Shown piece by piece: positions 13,779 to 22,643 of a DNA stretch of 46,406 nucleotides. Each line of letters begins with the position of its first letter. Position 1 is the first letter of the stretch. Source of the DNA: Rubrivivax sp. (GTDB lineage: Bacteria > Pseudomonadota > Gammaproteobacteria > Burkholderiales > Burkholderiaceae_C). The stretch lies in NCBI GenBank assembly GCA_016788525.1, contig JAEUPD010000175.1:1-46406 (forward strand), given 5' to 3'. The notes beneath the pieces are model-generated. The model saw nothing but the letters and a program-made list of their open reading frames with translations. It was not told the origin of the DNA and searched no databases. Both the position numbers and the translations under genes were made by a program.

Positions 13779-16700
13779 TCTTGTACTCGTGCCCAGGGTG
13801 CATCGTGATCACCTCGTTGCGGGCGTAGGTCTTGTGGCACGGTTCCTTCTGAACCACGATCGTTATCTTCCTCGTTTCCACAAAGGTTCCGGACCCCTTC
13901 GGGAAGGGCATCCTTCCTACGTAGGTGGGCAAGCGCCCGCGGTAGACCAGTCGATCACCGTCCGGGATCGGCACGGTGGTAGATACGACCAGATCGACTA
14001 GTGCTTGGTTCGCTGGAACCGTGAAGTAGCTCTGGTCGCTGAACATCGATCGCATGTGACCGCCGTACCACAGGTGCATGTAGATTCCCGGCGTCAGCGT
14101 TGGCTTCGAGTAACCACCCGACGGATTACATTGACATGCGCGCTGCCTCTCTTCTTCTAGCTTCCTCTTCAGCCTGTCAGCGGCAGTCATCAGCGCCATC
14201 AGCATGTCAGTTCTGGGGTCGAACTCGGGCCGACGCGGCCTCAGATCGCCCCAGACGATCACTTGTGCGACTGCCCTTGGTACGAACAAGTCACCGATGC
14301 GGTCGACGGCCTTCCGAATGGGGCCGCGAGACGCAGCAGCAGTGCGCACGCGATGAAGCCCGCCTTGTGCCAGCGACCCAGGAGTGAGCTCCTGGCCATT
14401 CATGCGGACGCCCAAGACCGAACCAACGGCGCTGTAGTCGATGTCGAAGCGGGTCGCGTCGGTCAGTAGCACTTGGGTGAGGAGACCGCGCGGGTCATAC
14501 GTGAAGGTGGTCGCCACTCCATCACGCTCGACGCGAGTGAGGTGTCCTCGAGGTGTGTAGGCAATCACAACAGGCACGGCGCTATCGGCCGTACCGGCAG
14601 TCACCCTGCCAGCGAGGTCAATGCCGGAGATGACTGCTTGACCACCTCCTGTGGCGTCGGCGATTCGTGTCGTGTCTCCAAGAGCGGTGTAGATCTGCGT
14701 CCACCGCTGAGTTTCTGCCCCGTCGACTCTTTCGATGGTCGTCGTGGCAAGGTTAGCGGTGTTGTAGCTCCACGCGGTGGCAAACGTACTCCCCGTCTTC
14801 ACCGCCGCAAACTTCGCCGCCCCCGTCACATCCGTCGTCGCCGTCCAGCTCTCCCCAGTGACCCGGCCCCCGGTGCCATACGTGTACGCCGTCACCTTCC
14901 CCGGCTCCGCCACCTGCGTTGGCAGGTTCCAGGTCGAATGCCACTTGGTGCTGACCACCCGCTCGGCCAGGTTCAGCGCCGGCCGGGTGGTGGCGCTGTT
15001 GTACGCCGTGGGGAACGTCGCCCGCTCGGTCTCGCGCCCCTTGGCGTCGTAGGTGTAGAAGGTGATGCGCCCGTCGTGCTCCACGCGCCGGGCGACATCG
15101 CCGCCGGTGGTGTAGGCGGTGCGGGCGCTGGTGCTGCTGCACTGCGAGCAGGGTGCCGAAACGCTCACCGGCCGCACGGTGCCGCCCACGCTCTCCCAGG
15201 TGTAGACGCTGGTCACGGGCGCCGGGCCGCTGCGGTCGATCAGCTGCGTGGTGTTGCCGCTGTAGATCAGGTCCACGACCTTCGTGCCGTTGGGGCCCTC
15301 GCTGCGCACGAGTTGGCCGGTGGGGCTGTAGGTGTAGGTGCCGATGCGCACGCCCAGCTCGTCGGTGCGGCCGGTGAGCCACTGCGGGAACTGGGTGTTC
15401 TCGTAGTGGTAGCGGCGCAGGTGGCCGTCTTGCCACACCACGCTGGTGGGCTGGTTCAGCGCCGGCACGCCGCTGCCCAGGCTGGCCGGCTCGTTGTGGA
15501 CGTAGCGGATGGGGCTGGCGGCGCTGCCGGGTGCGGTGCCGCTCACGGCCCCGGGCGGCAGCAGCTCGGCCAGGCGGCCGGCGGCGTCGTAGGTGAACTT
15601 CAGTTCGCGGCCGAAGTGGTTGCGCACGGAGATCAACAGGCCCGGGCGCGGCGCCACGCTGGCTGGTGTGCTGGCGTCGCTGTAGGTCAGCGTATTGGTC
15701 CAGCCGTTGCGCTGCACCACGCGCAGCAGGCGGCCGGCGGGGTCGTAGTGCTCCACGCTGTCGTCGGCCCACAGCTTGTACTGAAAGCCGGTGCGGGCAC
15801 CGCTGGCGTCGCGCTGCTCGGTGAGTGCGTTGCGGTCGCCAGAGGTCTGGGCCAGCCAGGTGGCGTTGCCACTGGACCAGTAGATGCGCTGGCTGGCGTC
15901 TTCGCGCACCACGAAGGCGCGGCCGCGGTAGCCGGTCTCGGGGATGACGTCGATGCGCCGGGCCCAGTTGTGCACCCAGTGGCTCCAGGCGCCCGGCTCG
16001 ACGTAGGGGCGCGCGCCGTGGGAGCGGAAGCTGCGGCTGAACGCGAGCGGGTGGGCGCCGGCACCTTCGTAGTCGATCTCGGTCTGCACCTTGGCGGCGA
16101 TGCCCGGCAGCACGGGGTTCGCTGCCGGGCAGGCGAGGTCGTCCTGGTAGCAGGCGGGATTGGTGACGCCCGGCGTGCAGGGGTAGGTGCAGCGCCATTC
16201 GCCGGCGGCGTTGCGTTCCAGCTCCTGCCCGGCCGGGCACTCGCAGCGCGGCGCGCCGCCCGAGGTGGAGAACAGCATCGCGCCATTGGCGCAGATGGCG
16301 CGCATGCCGTAGTGGTGCGTGGTGGGGTCGACCACGCAGCCCACGGCGGTACAGGTTCCCTGGCTGTCGTAGGCGGTGCAGCCGGCCCATTGGCGCGTGA
16401 TGGGCCGCAGGGCGGTCTGCTTCGACCAGGGGGACAGCGGTGTCTCGGCAACGAAGTCGGCGGTGCTGAAGCGCTGCGCGGTGGCGGGGCAATGGAAGGG
16501 TGGGCCGCCCCAACCCCACGACAAGGTCAGGTGCCAGGCCTCGATGTAGCTGCCAGCGTCCTCGGGACGGGTGAAGCCCCACTGATAAGGAGCGAAGCCG
16601 TTCTCCGTGATGCGGTACTCCGGGGCGGGGGGCAGCTTGGGGTCGCGCGCCTGGGCCTCGGCGGGTGGGGCGAAGAACAGAGCCGTGAACACGGCCAGCG

Positions 16701-16788
16701 CGGCGGCCGCCAGCCAGGCGCGCGTTTGACTTCCGAATGTCGCGACCAGACTCTTGCGCAACCCAAGTGACAGCAACCCAGCGAACAT
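13768..16788 (-). CDS. Sec-exported RHS-repeat protein with unrecognised C-terminal (toxin) domain
   Basis: Protein of 1006 residues. The ATG at 16788 has a strong AGGAGGGGAG site upstream; the frame reaches 16845 without support. The signal peptide runs to about residue 47 (PPAEAQA). A Cys-rich region (about 90-220) precedes the DUF6531-like entry segment ANPVLPGIAAKVQTEIDYE (about 223-241). YD/RHS repeats such as FTYDAAGRL and FYTYDAKGRE run from about 350 to 780. The usual DPxGLxxxxN motif before the toxin tip is missing and the repeat region is short. The last about 200 residues (TLTPGIYMHLWYGGHM; RLVYRGRLPTYVGRM) match nothing I know. GC drops at about 14.76 kb, so the tip is probably acquired. 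Toxicity is inferred from architecture and the overlapping downstream gene. Confidence 0.85.
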   Translation of the reverse strand: MFAGLLSLGLRKSLVATFGSQTRAWLAAAALAVFTALFFAPPAEAQARDPKLPPAPEYRITENGFAPYQWGFTRPEDAGSYIEAWHLTLSWGWGGPPFHCPATAQRFSTADFVAETPLSPWSKQTALRPITRQWAGCTAYDSQGTCTAVGCVVDPTTHHYGMRAICANGAMLFSTSGGAPRCECPAGQELERNAAGEWRCTYPCTPGVTNPACYQDDLACPAANPVLPGIAAKVQTEIDYEGAGAHPLAFSRSFRSHGARPYVEPGAWSHWVHNWARRIDVIPETGYRGRAFVVREDASQRIYWSSGNATWLAQTSGDRNALTEQRDASGARTGFQYKLWADDSVEHYDPAGRLLRVVQRNGWTNTLTYSDASTPASVAPRPGLLISVRNHFGRELKFTYDAAGRLAELLPPGAVSGTAPGSAASPIRYVHNEPASLGSGVPALNQPTSVVWQDGHLRRYHYENTQFPQWLTGRTDELGVRIGTYTYSPTGQLVRSEGPNGTKVVDLIYSGNTTQLIDRSGPAPVTSVYTWESVGGTVRPVSVSAPCSQCSSTSARTAYTTGGDVARRVEHDGRITFYTYDAKGRETERATFPTAYNSATTRPALNLAERVVSTKWHSTWNLPTQVAEPGKVTAYTYGTGGRVTGESWTATTDVTGAAKFAAVKTGSTFATAWSYNTANLATTTIERVDGAETQRWTQIYTALGDTTRIADATGGGQAVISGIDLAGRVTAGTADSAVPVVIAYTPRGHLTRVERDGVATTFTYDPRGLLTQVLLTDATRFDIDYSAVGSVLGVRMNGQELTPGSLAQGGLHRVRTAAASRGPIRKAVDRIGDLFVPRAVAQVIVWGDLRPRRPEFDPRTDMLMALMTAADRLKRKLEEERQRACQCNPSGGYSKPTLTPGIYMHLWYGGHMRSMFSDQSYFTVPANQALVDLVVSTTVPIPDGDRLVYRGRLPTYVGRMPFPKGSGTFVETRKITIVVQKEPCHKTYARNEVITMHPGHEYKNGP

Positions 16789-16845
16789 CGGACTCCCCTC
16801 CTGCCGTTTGGCGGGGATCATCTTCAGCTGTCGGCGATCTGCCAC

Positions 16846-17473
16846 CTCGAAGACCCTGTAGTCTCAGGGTTAGCGATCCCCCTCAGGCACGGGGTCCGCG
16901 CATTCAGACGCTCGCCTGCGCACGGCGCAGACCAAGCCCACCAGGCCTCGAGTCAAGCCGCCTGCAACCTCCAACGCCTCCAACGACGAAGCGGCAGGAA
17001 GCAAGCATCCATGCGGGTTCCCGGTCGACGCGGTGAACTGCGGCGCCCGGAAAAGGTTGCACTCTCGCGCTGCGGCGTGCACAGACCCGGGTGCCCTGCC
17101 CTGCCGCGCCCAAGGGCGAGGCCCGGCGTCCGCGCCAGGCTGCGCCTGTCGCGAATGACGGCCGACGGATACACCGTCGGCCTTCCGGCTCGCGGGCCGC
17201 GCGCCGGACCCCTGCGCTGCGCTCCGGGGCGCCGATCGCCCTCGGGCGCGGCAGGGCAGGGCACCCGGGTCTGTGCAGGCAAGGTCGTGGCGCACCACGC
17301 CTTCGAATGCCAAGCCGGGTAGGCCGACGGTGTATCCGTCGGCCGTCATCGACGCCGGGCCTCGCGTCCCGCGCGGCGCTGCGCTTCGGGCCGGACCTCT
17401 GTTCGCCGCGACGTCCATGCGCGGACGACAACAGCGGTCGAAACTCCCGGATCCAGGAGACCGGCAACGAACC
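16846..17473. repeat. Gene-free stretch with two interleaved long inverted repeats
   Basis: This 628-bp gap between rlhA and the RHS gene holds two repeat types. Arm A, 42 bp at 17078-17119, recurs inverted at 17236-17277 with one mismatch. Arm B, 29 bp at 17155-17183, recurs inverted and identical at 17321-17349. The order is A, B, A', B'. Arm B is itself a hairpin (GGCCGACGG-ATACA-CCGTCGGCC). Open frames across the region are repeat artefacts. It may terminate rlhA transcription or be a REP/BIME-like or recombination-associated element. Confidence 0.75.
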
Positions 17474-19534
17474 TCAGGCGTCGCCGGCCGCCGTGGTTGC
17501 ATCCCCGGCGTGAAGTGCCTTGACGGCGGGGCGACGCCGATAGACCTGCACCGGCACCGCCGCAGCCTGCTTCAGCACGGCCTTCTTCAGGCGGCCCACC
17601 ACGTGCATCTCGCAGGGCTTGCAATCGAAGCGCAGCGTGAAGCGCTCACTGCCCTGCACGATGACCAGCGGCTCGGCGCGCACCGTGCCCTGCACGCCGG
17701 TCACGCCCTTGGCCTGCTTGGGGCACAGGCTGAGCGACCAGCGCACGCAGTGCTTGGTGATCATCAGGCTCACGTCGCCCAGTTCCTGGTGGCTCTCGTA
17801 GGCGGCGTCGATGATCTTCACGCCGTGGCGGGCGTAGAAGGCGGCGGCACGCTGGTTGTAGACGTTGGCCAGGTAGCTCAGCGTGTCCTCCGGGTAGGGC
17901 ACGGGCGGCTCCACAGGGGTGCCGGGCGGCAGCGGCTGAAGGGCCCGGGTGCGCGCGGCCTCCAGCGCGGCCACGGCGTCGCGGCGCAGCGCATTGAGCA
18001 GGCTGGGCGGCACGAAACGCGGCTCGCGCCAGTGCAACTGCACGTGGGCCGGGTCGCGCACCTCGAAGACCGTGCCGCCCAGCCGCGCCAGATGCTCGCG
18101 CACGGCCGGCGCGGCCTGCGCGGCGTCGCGCGCCGGCTCGTGGCGCGCGGGGGCCTCGGCGTGGGCGCGATGGCCGCGCTCGTCGGCGATGTCCAGGCGC
18201 CAGCCGTCGCGGCGTTCGACCAGGCTGAGCGTGGCGCCGATCGTGCGCTCGGCGCTATTCTTCTCGAGCATCCGCTCCCAGGCCATGTCGCGGTTGCGGG
18301 CCACCTCTGTGCCTGCGCGCAGCCCCTTCAGTTCGGCCATCGGCGCATTCGGGTGCAGCCGCCAGGCCCGGCCGCCCAGCGCGGTGGCGACGTTGATCGG
18401 CACGCCCTGCAATGCGCCTTGCAGGTCGGTCCAGGTGACCGCGTCGCCGTTGTGCAGCGCCGTGTCTGCCCCGGTGGCTTCGAGGTCGAAGTGGTCTGGG
18501 CCCAGGCGCAGCACATGCCCCACGGGGATGCCGGCATGCTTGGGCGTGTCGAACGCGCCGATGTCGCCGCCCTCCAGCGCGCGGCGGCCGTTGACGAAGT
18601 AATCGGTGGCGCCACGCTGGAAGCCGCGCTCGGGGTCGGGCTGGAAGGTGTAGCGGCAGCGGCCATCGGACGACGCGGTGAGCTCGGGCCGGCGTTCCAG
18701 CAGCGCGTCGACGAGCTGCCGATAGTGCGCGGTGACGTTCTTCACCGTCGCCATGTCCTTGTAGCGGCCCTCGATCTTGAAGGCGCGGATGCCGGCGTCG
18801 ACCAGGGCCTCGAGGTTGGCGCTCTGGTTGTTGTCCTTCAGGCTGAGCACATGCTTCTCGTGCGCGACGACGCGGCGCTCGCCGTCGAGCACGGTGTAGG
18901 GTTGGCGGCACTCCTGGCTGCAGCTGCCGCGGTTGGCGCTGCGGCCGGTGATGGCGTGGCTGATGTAGCACTGGCCGCTGTAGGCCACGCACAGCGCGCC
19001 GTGGACGAAGAACTCGAGCACGGCAGGCTCGCCGCTGGCGGCCGGGCCGGGCGCGGCCTGCAGCGCGGCCTCGATGGCGCGGACCTGCGCCAGCGTGAGC
19101 TCGCGTGCCAGCACCATCTGGCGGATGCCCACGTCTTGCAGGAAGCGCGCCTTGGCCGGCGTGCGGATGTCCGTCTGCGTGCTGGCGTGCAGCTGGATGG
19201 GCGGCAGCTCGCCGGCGGCGGCCATGTCCAGCAGCGCCATGTCCTGCACGATCAGCGCGTCGGCCCCGGCGGCATGCAGCTGGTGGGCCAGCGTGCGGGC
19301 TTCGTCCAGCTCGTCGTCGCGCAGGATGGTGTTGACGGTGACGAAGATGCGCGCGCCGAAGCGGTGCGCGTGGCGCGCCAGGCGCTCGATGTCGGCCACC
19401 GGGTTGCCGGCCTTGTCGCGCGCGCCGAACCCCGGGCCGCCGATGTAGATGGCATCGGCGCCGTGGTTCACCGCCTCGATGCCGATGGCGGCATCTCTGG
19501 CGGGGGCGAGCAGCTCGAGTTCGCGGCGGGGCAT
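17474..19534 (-). CDS. rlhA: U32 peptidase-family RlhA-like rRNA hydroxylation protein
   Basis: Protein of 686 residues, close to the 650-odd of E. coli RlhA (YdcP) and much longer than TrhP (YegQ). RlhA is needed for hydroxylation of C2501 in 23S rRNA. The N-terminal TIM-barrel-like part opens ELELLAPARDAAIGIEAV. The U32 signature with its cysteines is present as YSGQCYISHAITGRSANRG followed by SCSQECRQPY. Two more cysteine pairs lie near the C-terminus (KHCVRW...LCPKQ and FDCKPCEM), suggesting an Fe-S cluster. Start ATG at 19534. It precedes the repeat-rich gap and follows thrH on the same strand by 56 bp. Confidence 0.88.
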   Translation of the reverse strand: MPRRELELLAPARDAAIGIEAVNHGADAIYIGGPGFGARDKAGNPVADIERLARHAHRFGARIFVTVNTILRDDELDEARTLAHQLHAAGADALIVQDMALLDMAAAGELPPIQLHASTQTDIRTPAKARFLQDVGIRQMVLARELTLAQVRAIEAALQAAPGPAASGEPAVLEFFVHGALCVAYSGQCYISHAITGRSANRGSCSQECRQPYTVLDGERRVVAHEKHVLSLKDNNQSANLEALVDAGIRAFKIEGRYKDMATVKNVTAHYRQLVDALLERRPELTASSDGRCRYTFQPDPERGFQRGATDYFVNGRRALEGGDIGAFDTPKHAGIPVGHVLRLGPDHFDLEATGADTALHNGDAVTWTDLQGALQGVPINVATALGGRAWRLHPNAPMAELKGLRAGTEVARNRDMAWERMLEKNSAERTIGATLSLVERRDGWRLDIADERGHRAHAEAPARHEPARDAAQAAPAVREHLARLGGTVFEVRDPAHVQLHWREPRFVPPSLLNALRRDAVAALEAARTRALQPLPPGTPVEPPVPYPEDTLSYLANVYNQRAAAFYARHGVKIIDAAYESHQELGDVSLMITKHCVRWSLSLCPKQAKGVTGVQGTVRAEPLVIVQGSERFTLRFDCKPCEMHVVGRLKKAVLKQAAAVPVQVYRRRPAVKALHAGDATTAAGDA

Positions 19535-19590
19535 GGGGGCGTGGGACCGGGTTCGCGCTCGGCGGCGGTCAGGCGGCAGTGAGGTGGCGG

Positions 19591-20208
19591 TCAGCCGGCG
19601 CCCAGCCGGGCTGCGGCCGCGTCGATGCTCGCCTTCAGTCCGGCGTAGCTGGAGTGCACCGCGAACTGCGGGAACTGCGCCACCACGTTGGCCGGCGGGT
19701 GGATCAGGAAGCCCGCGTCGGCGGCACCAAGCATCGCGGTGTCGTTGTACGAGTCGCCGGCGGCGATGACGCGGAAGTTCAGGCCCTGCAGCGCCTGCAC
19801 CGCCTGCCGCTTCTGGTCGGGCTGGCGCAGGTGGTAGGCGGCCACGTAGCCCTCGGCATCGGTTTCCAGCCGGTGGCAGAACAGCGTGGGCCGGCCGAGC
19901 TGGCGCATCAGCGGGTCGGCGAACTCGTAGAACGTGTCCGACAAGATGATCACCTGGTAGCGGCTGCGCAGGTCGTCGAGGAACTCGCGCGCGCCGGGCA
20001 ACGGCGCCATGCCGGCGATGACGCCCTGGATGTCGGCCAGCTTCAGGCGATGCTGGCGCAGCAGCGCCAGGCGCCAGCGCATCAGCCGGTCGTAGTCGGG
20101 CTCGTCGCGCGTGGTGCGGCGGAATTCGGCGATGCCGGTGCGTTCGGCGAACGCGATCCAGATCTCAGGCACGAGCACGCCTTCGAGATCGAGGCAGACA
20201 ACTTGCAT
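19591..20208 (-). CDS. thrH: ThrH phosphoserine phosphatase / homoserine phosphotransferase
   Basis: HAD-superfamily enzyme of 205 residues, the same length as Pseudomonas ThrH. Motif I is CLDLEGVLVPE, with the nucleophile Asp early in the protein. Motif II is VIILSDTFYEF and motif IV AAGDSYNDTAML. It dephosphorylates phosphoserine and can move the phosphate to homoserine, linking serine and threonine metabolism. ATG at 20208 chosen as the HAD start. It is divergent from the enoyl-CoA hydratase gene (126 bp between them). Confidence 0.93.
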   Translation of the reverse strand: MQVVCLDLEGVLVPEIWIAFAERTGIAEFRRTTRDEPDYDRLMRWRLALLRQHRLKLADIQGVIAGMAPLPGAREFLDDLRSRYQVIILSDTFYEFADPLMRQLGRPTLFCHRLETDAEGYVAAYHLRQPDQKRQAVQALQGLNFRVIAAGDSYNDTAMLGAADAGFLIHPPANVVAQFPQFAVHSSYAGLKASIDAAAARLGAG

Positions 20209-20334
20209 GGGGGCTTTCGGACAGGGCGCGCGATTTTCGCCCAGCCACGGGCCGGGCCGGCCGGGCGGCCTCTTCGGAAGGCGCCGGTGCGCGCTGCGGC
20301 GATACTGCGCCCACCCGCACCAGACCGCGACGCC

Positions 20335-21249
20335 ATGGCTTCCGACCCCGCCCTCCAGACGCTGCGCGTCGAGCTCGCCGAGCATGTGCTGACGGTGACG
20401 CTCAACCGCCCGGAGCAGCTCAACACCTTCAACCTGGCGATGATGAACGACCTCATCGCCGCGTTCGACCGCGCCGATGCCGACGACGAAGTGCGTGCCG
20501 TCATCGTCACCGGCGCCGGCCGGGCGTTCTGCGCCGGGGCCGACCTGTCGCAGGGCGGCAAGACCTTCGACTACGAGGCCCGCGCCGACCGCCCCGGCGT
20601 GGCCGCGGTGGTGGGCGCCGGGGGCCGTGTGGACTGGTCCAGCGAGGCGGTGCGCGACGGTGGCGGGCGCGTCACGCTGCGCATCTTCAACTGCCTGAAG
20701 CCGGTGATCGCCGCCGTCAACGGCCCGGCGGTGGGCATCGGCGCGACGATGCTGCTGCCGATGGACATCCTGCTGGCCAGCGAGCACGCGCGCTTCGGCT
20801 TCGTGTTCACCCGCCGCGGCATCGTGCCCGAGGCCTGCTCGAGCTGGTTCCTGCCGCGCCGCGTGGGCATCGGCCGGGCGCTGGAATGGACGATGACCGG
20901 CCGGGTGTTCCCGGCGGCCGAGGCGCTGGAGGCCGGCCTCGTGCGCCAGGTGGTGCCCGCCGATGCGCTGCTGCCCGCCGCGATGGCGCTGGCGCGCGAG
21001 ATTGCCGCCCACGCCGCGCCGGTGTCGGTGGCGCTGACGCGGCAGATGATGTGGCGCATGCTGGGCGCCGAGCACCCGATGCAGGCCCACCGCGTGGACA
21101 GCCGCGCCATCTTCGCCCGCGGCCGCTCGGCCGACGTGCGCGAGGGCGTGGCGTCGTTCCTCGAGAAGCGCCCGGCGCACTTCACCGACCGTGTCACCAG
21201 CGCGATGCCCGAATGGTTCCCGTGGTGGCACGATCCACGGTATGAGTGA
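20335..21249 (+). CDS. Enoyl-CoA hydratase/isomerase family protein
   Basis: Crotonase-fold protein of 304 residues. The oxyanion-hole regions are GRAFCAGADLSQGG near residue 62 and AAVNGPAVGIGATMLLPMDI near 125. It is longer than a plain hydratase (about 260), with an insert around 78-110. At the usual catalytic positions I see FVFTRRGIVPEACSSWFLPR, whose Glu and neighbouring Arg resemble crotonases annotated as EchA-type hydratases. The precise substrate is unknown. The ATG at 20335 lies downstream of a GC-rich divergent region shared with thrH. The next gene starts at or just after its stop. Confidence 0.88.
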   Translation: MASDPALQTLRVELAEHVLTVTLNRPEQLNTFNLAMMNDLIAAFDRADADDEVRAVIVTGAGRAFCAGADLSQGGKTFDYEARADRPGVAAVVGAGGRVDWSSEAVRDGGGRVTLRIFNCLKPVIAAVNGPAVGIGATMLLPMDILLASEHARFGFVFTRRGIVPEACSSWFLPRRVGIGRALEWTMTGRVFPAAEALEAGLVRQVVPADALLPAAMALAREIAAHAAPVSVALTRQMMWRMLGAEHPMQAHRVDSRAIFARGRSADVREGVASFLEKRPAHFTDRVTSAMPEWFPWWHDPRYE

Positions 21250-21326
21250 CCGCCAGTGACCGCCGGGGCGCCGCGCCCCGTGCTCGCCAGGAACTCCACT
21301 TCTTCCACGCCCTGCCGCTTGCCCCG

Positions 21327-22016
21327 ATGCCGCTGAACCCGCCGCCCGCGGCCGCGCTGGCCGCCACCGCCCTCGTCGACAGCGACCACGCCGCGGTGCG
21401 CGCCTTTGCCACCGCGCACGCCGTGGGCTGCACCGAGCGCGAACGTGCCGTGGCGCTGTACCTGGCCGTGCGCGACGGCTATCGCTACGACCCGTATCGC
21501 GTGGACCTCTCGCCCCAGGGCATGCGTGCCAGCACCGTGCTCGAGCGCGGCTACGGCTGGTGCGTGCCCAAGGCCGCGTTGCTGGCCGCCGCGTGCCGCG
21601 CCGCCGGCATCCCGGCGCGGCTGGGGTATGCCGACGTGCGCAACCACCTGAGCACCGAGCGCATGCGCCAGGTGGTGAAGACCGACCTGTACATCTGGCA
21701 CGGCTACACCGACATCCTGCTCGAAGGCCGCTGGGTCAAGGCGACGCCGGCGTTCAACATCCAGCTGTGCGAGCGCTTCGGCCTGCTGCCGCTGGAGTTC
21801 GACGGGCGGCACGACTCGATCTACCACCCGTACGACCGCGCCGGCAACCGGCACATGGAGTACGTGCACCAGCGCGGCACCTTCGACGACATGCCGCTGG
21901 CGCAGATCACCGCCGACTTCGCGCGCGTCTATCCCGGCTGGGGCGCGGCCGAGGGCGCCAGCGCCTTCGCCCGGGCCGACTTCGATGCCGACGTGGCGCG
22001 TGAGGCGAAGGCGTGA
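21327..22016 (+). CDS. Transglutaminase-like (papain-fold) protein
   Basis: Protein of 229 residues from the ATG at 21327. A GTG at 21246 overlapping the preceding stop (GTGA) would add 27 residues. The catalytic Cys lies in RGYGWCVPKAALLAAACRAAGIPARLG cut into its parts: GYGWCVPKAALLAAAC, then GIPARLGYADVRNHL. The His is in LYIWHGYTDILL, and the third position is in KATPAFN. This is the bacterial transglutaminase-like fold, usually a cytosolic hydrolase or amidase of unknown substrate. It lies between a hydratase and a thioesterase, with a 55-bp repeat just downstream. No signal peptide is seen. Confidence 0.82.
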   Translation: MPLNPPPAAALAATALVDSDHAAVRAFATAHAVGCTERERAVALYLAVRDGYRYDPYRVDLSPQGMRASTVLERGYGWCVPKAALLAAACRAAGIPARLGYADVRNHLSTERMRQVVKTDLYIWHGYTDILLEGRWVKATPAFNIQLCERFGLLPLEFDGRHDSIYHPYDRAGNRHMEYVHQRGTFDDMPLAQITADFARVYPGWGAAEGASAFARADFDADVAREAKA

Positions 22017-22019
22017 GCG

Positions 22020-22074
22020 TGAGCGCGCCTGGCCGCACCAAAGCGCTCATGCCGCGGCGCGCCAGCGCGGAGGC
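22020..22074. repeat. 55-bp REP-like element, copy 1
   Basis: Begins TGAGCGC with the inverted arm GCGCTCA 16 nt later, then GCCGCGGCGCGCCAGCGC. It shares about 44 of 55 bases with 27498-27552. Both copies sit between a stop codon and the next same-strand gene. Confidence 0.75.
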
Positions 22075-22080
22075 CGCCCG

Positions 22081-22575
22081 ATGAGCGCCGATGTCGGTGC
22101 CGAAGGCGCGGCCGCGCCCCTGGCCGACGCGGCGGTGGACGCCGGCGTGCCGCCGGGCTACCGGCGCTTTCGCGCCAGCACAGGCTTCATCGCCGTGAAT
22201 GGGCCGCTGTGGGTGCGCCACGAGGGCGGCGAGTTCCGGCTGGGCTTTCGCGTCGAGCCGCGGCACTGCAATCCGATGGGCATCTGCCACGGCGGCATGC
22301 TGGCCACGTTCGCCGACATGCTGATGCCGATCGGCGCCATTGCGCAGGTGCCCGAGCTGAAGCGCCGTTTCCTGCCCACGGTCAGCCTGCAAGTCGACTA
22401 CATCGGGCCGGCGCGCCTGGGCGACTGGGTCGAAGGCGAGATGCAGGTGCTGCGCACGACGCGCACGATGGTGTTCATGCAGGGCCTGGTGCGCAGCGCC
22501 GGCGCGGTGGCCATGCGCTGCAGCGGCGTGTTCAAGATCGGGCCGGAATTCGACCGCGAGGCGGTGCGCGGCTAA
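22081..22575 (+). CDS. PaaI-like hotdog thioesterase
   Basis: Protein of 164 residues with the PaaI hotdog core: NPMGICHGGMLATFADMLM (about 63-81), where the Asp of FADM is the expected acid residue. It then has VSLQVDYIGPARLGD and a conserved C-terminal strand. It should hydrolyse an acyl- or aryl-CoA. ATG at 22081 follows CGGAGG-like sequence inside the upstream repeat. Convergent with the DegS-like gene; a hairpin between them could terminate both. The substrate is unknown. Confidence 0.87.
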   Translation: MSADVGAEGAAAPLADAAVDAGVPPGYRRFRASTGFIAVNGPLWVRHEGGEFRLGFRVEPRHCNPMGICHGGMLATFADMLMPIGAIAQVPELKRRFLPTVSLQVDYIGPARLGDWVEGEMQVLRTTRTMVFMQGLVRSAGAVAMRCSGVFKIGPEFDREAVRG

Positions 22576-22586
22576 AGCACGTCATG

Positions 22587-22630
22587 CCCGCTCGGCTGGC
22601 GGGGACCAGCGCCACAACAGGCCGAGCGGG
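22587..22630. terminator. Inverted repeat between convergent thioesterase and DegS-like genes
   Basis: Perfect 10-bp arms CCCGCTCGGC and GCCGAGCGGG separated by 24 nt, placed between the two convergent stop codons. A bidirectional terminator is likely by position, although no T-run follows. Confidence 0.5.
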
Positions 22631-22643
22631 GCCGGGCAACGAG

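Noticed and set aside
13768-14100. ADP-ribosyltransferase reading of the RHS tail from LVYRG
   Set aside because: Only the YRG-like triplet fits; no convincing STS or catalytic Glu motif follows at the right spacing.
16870-17502. Several 60-210-codon frames in the repeat-rich gap before the RHS gene
   Set aside because: They run through inverted repeats on both strands and encode Arg/Gly/Pro-rich nonsense; explained by the repeats.
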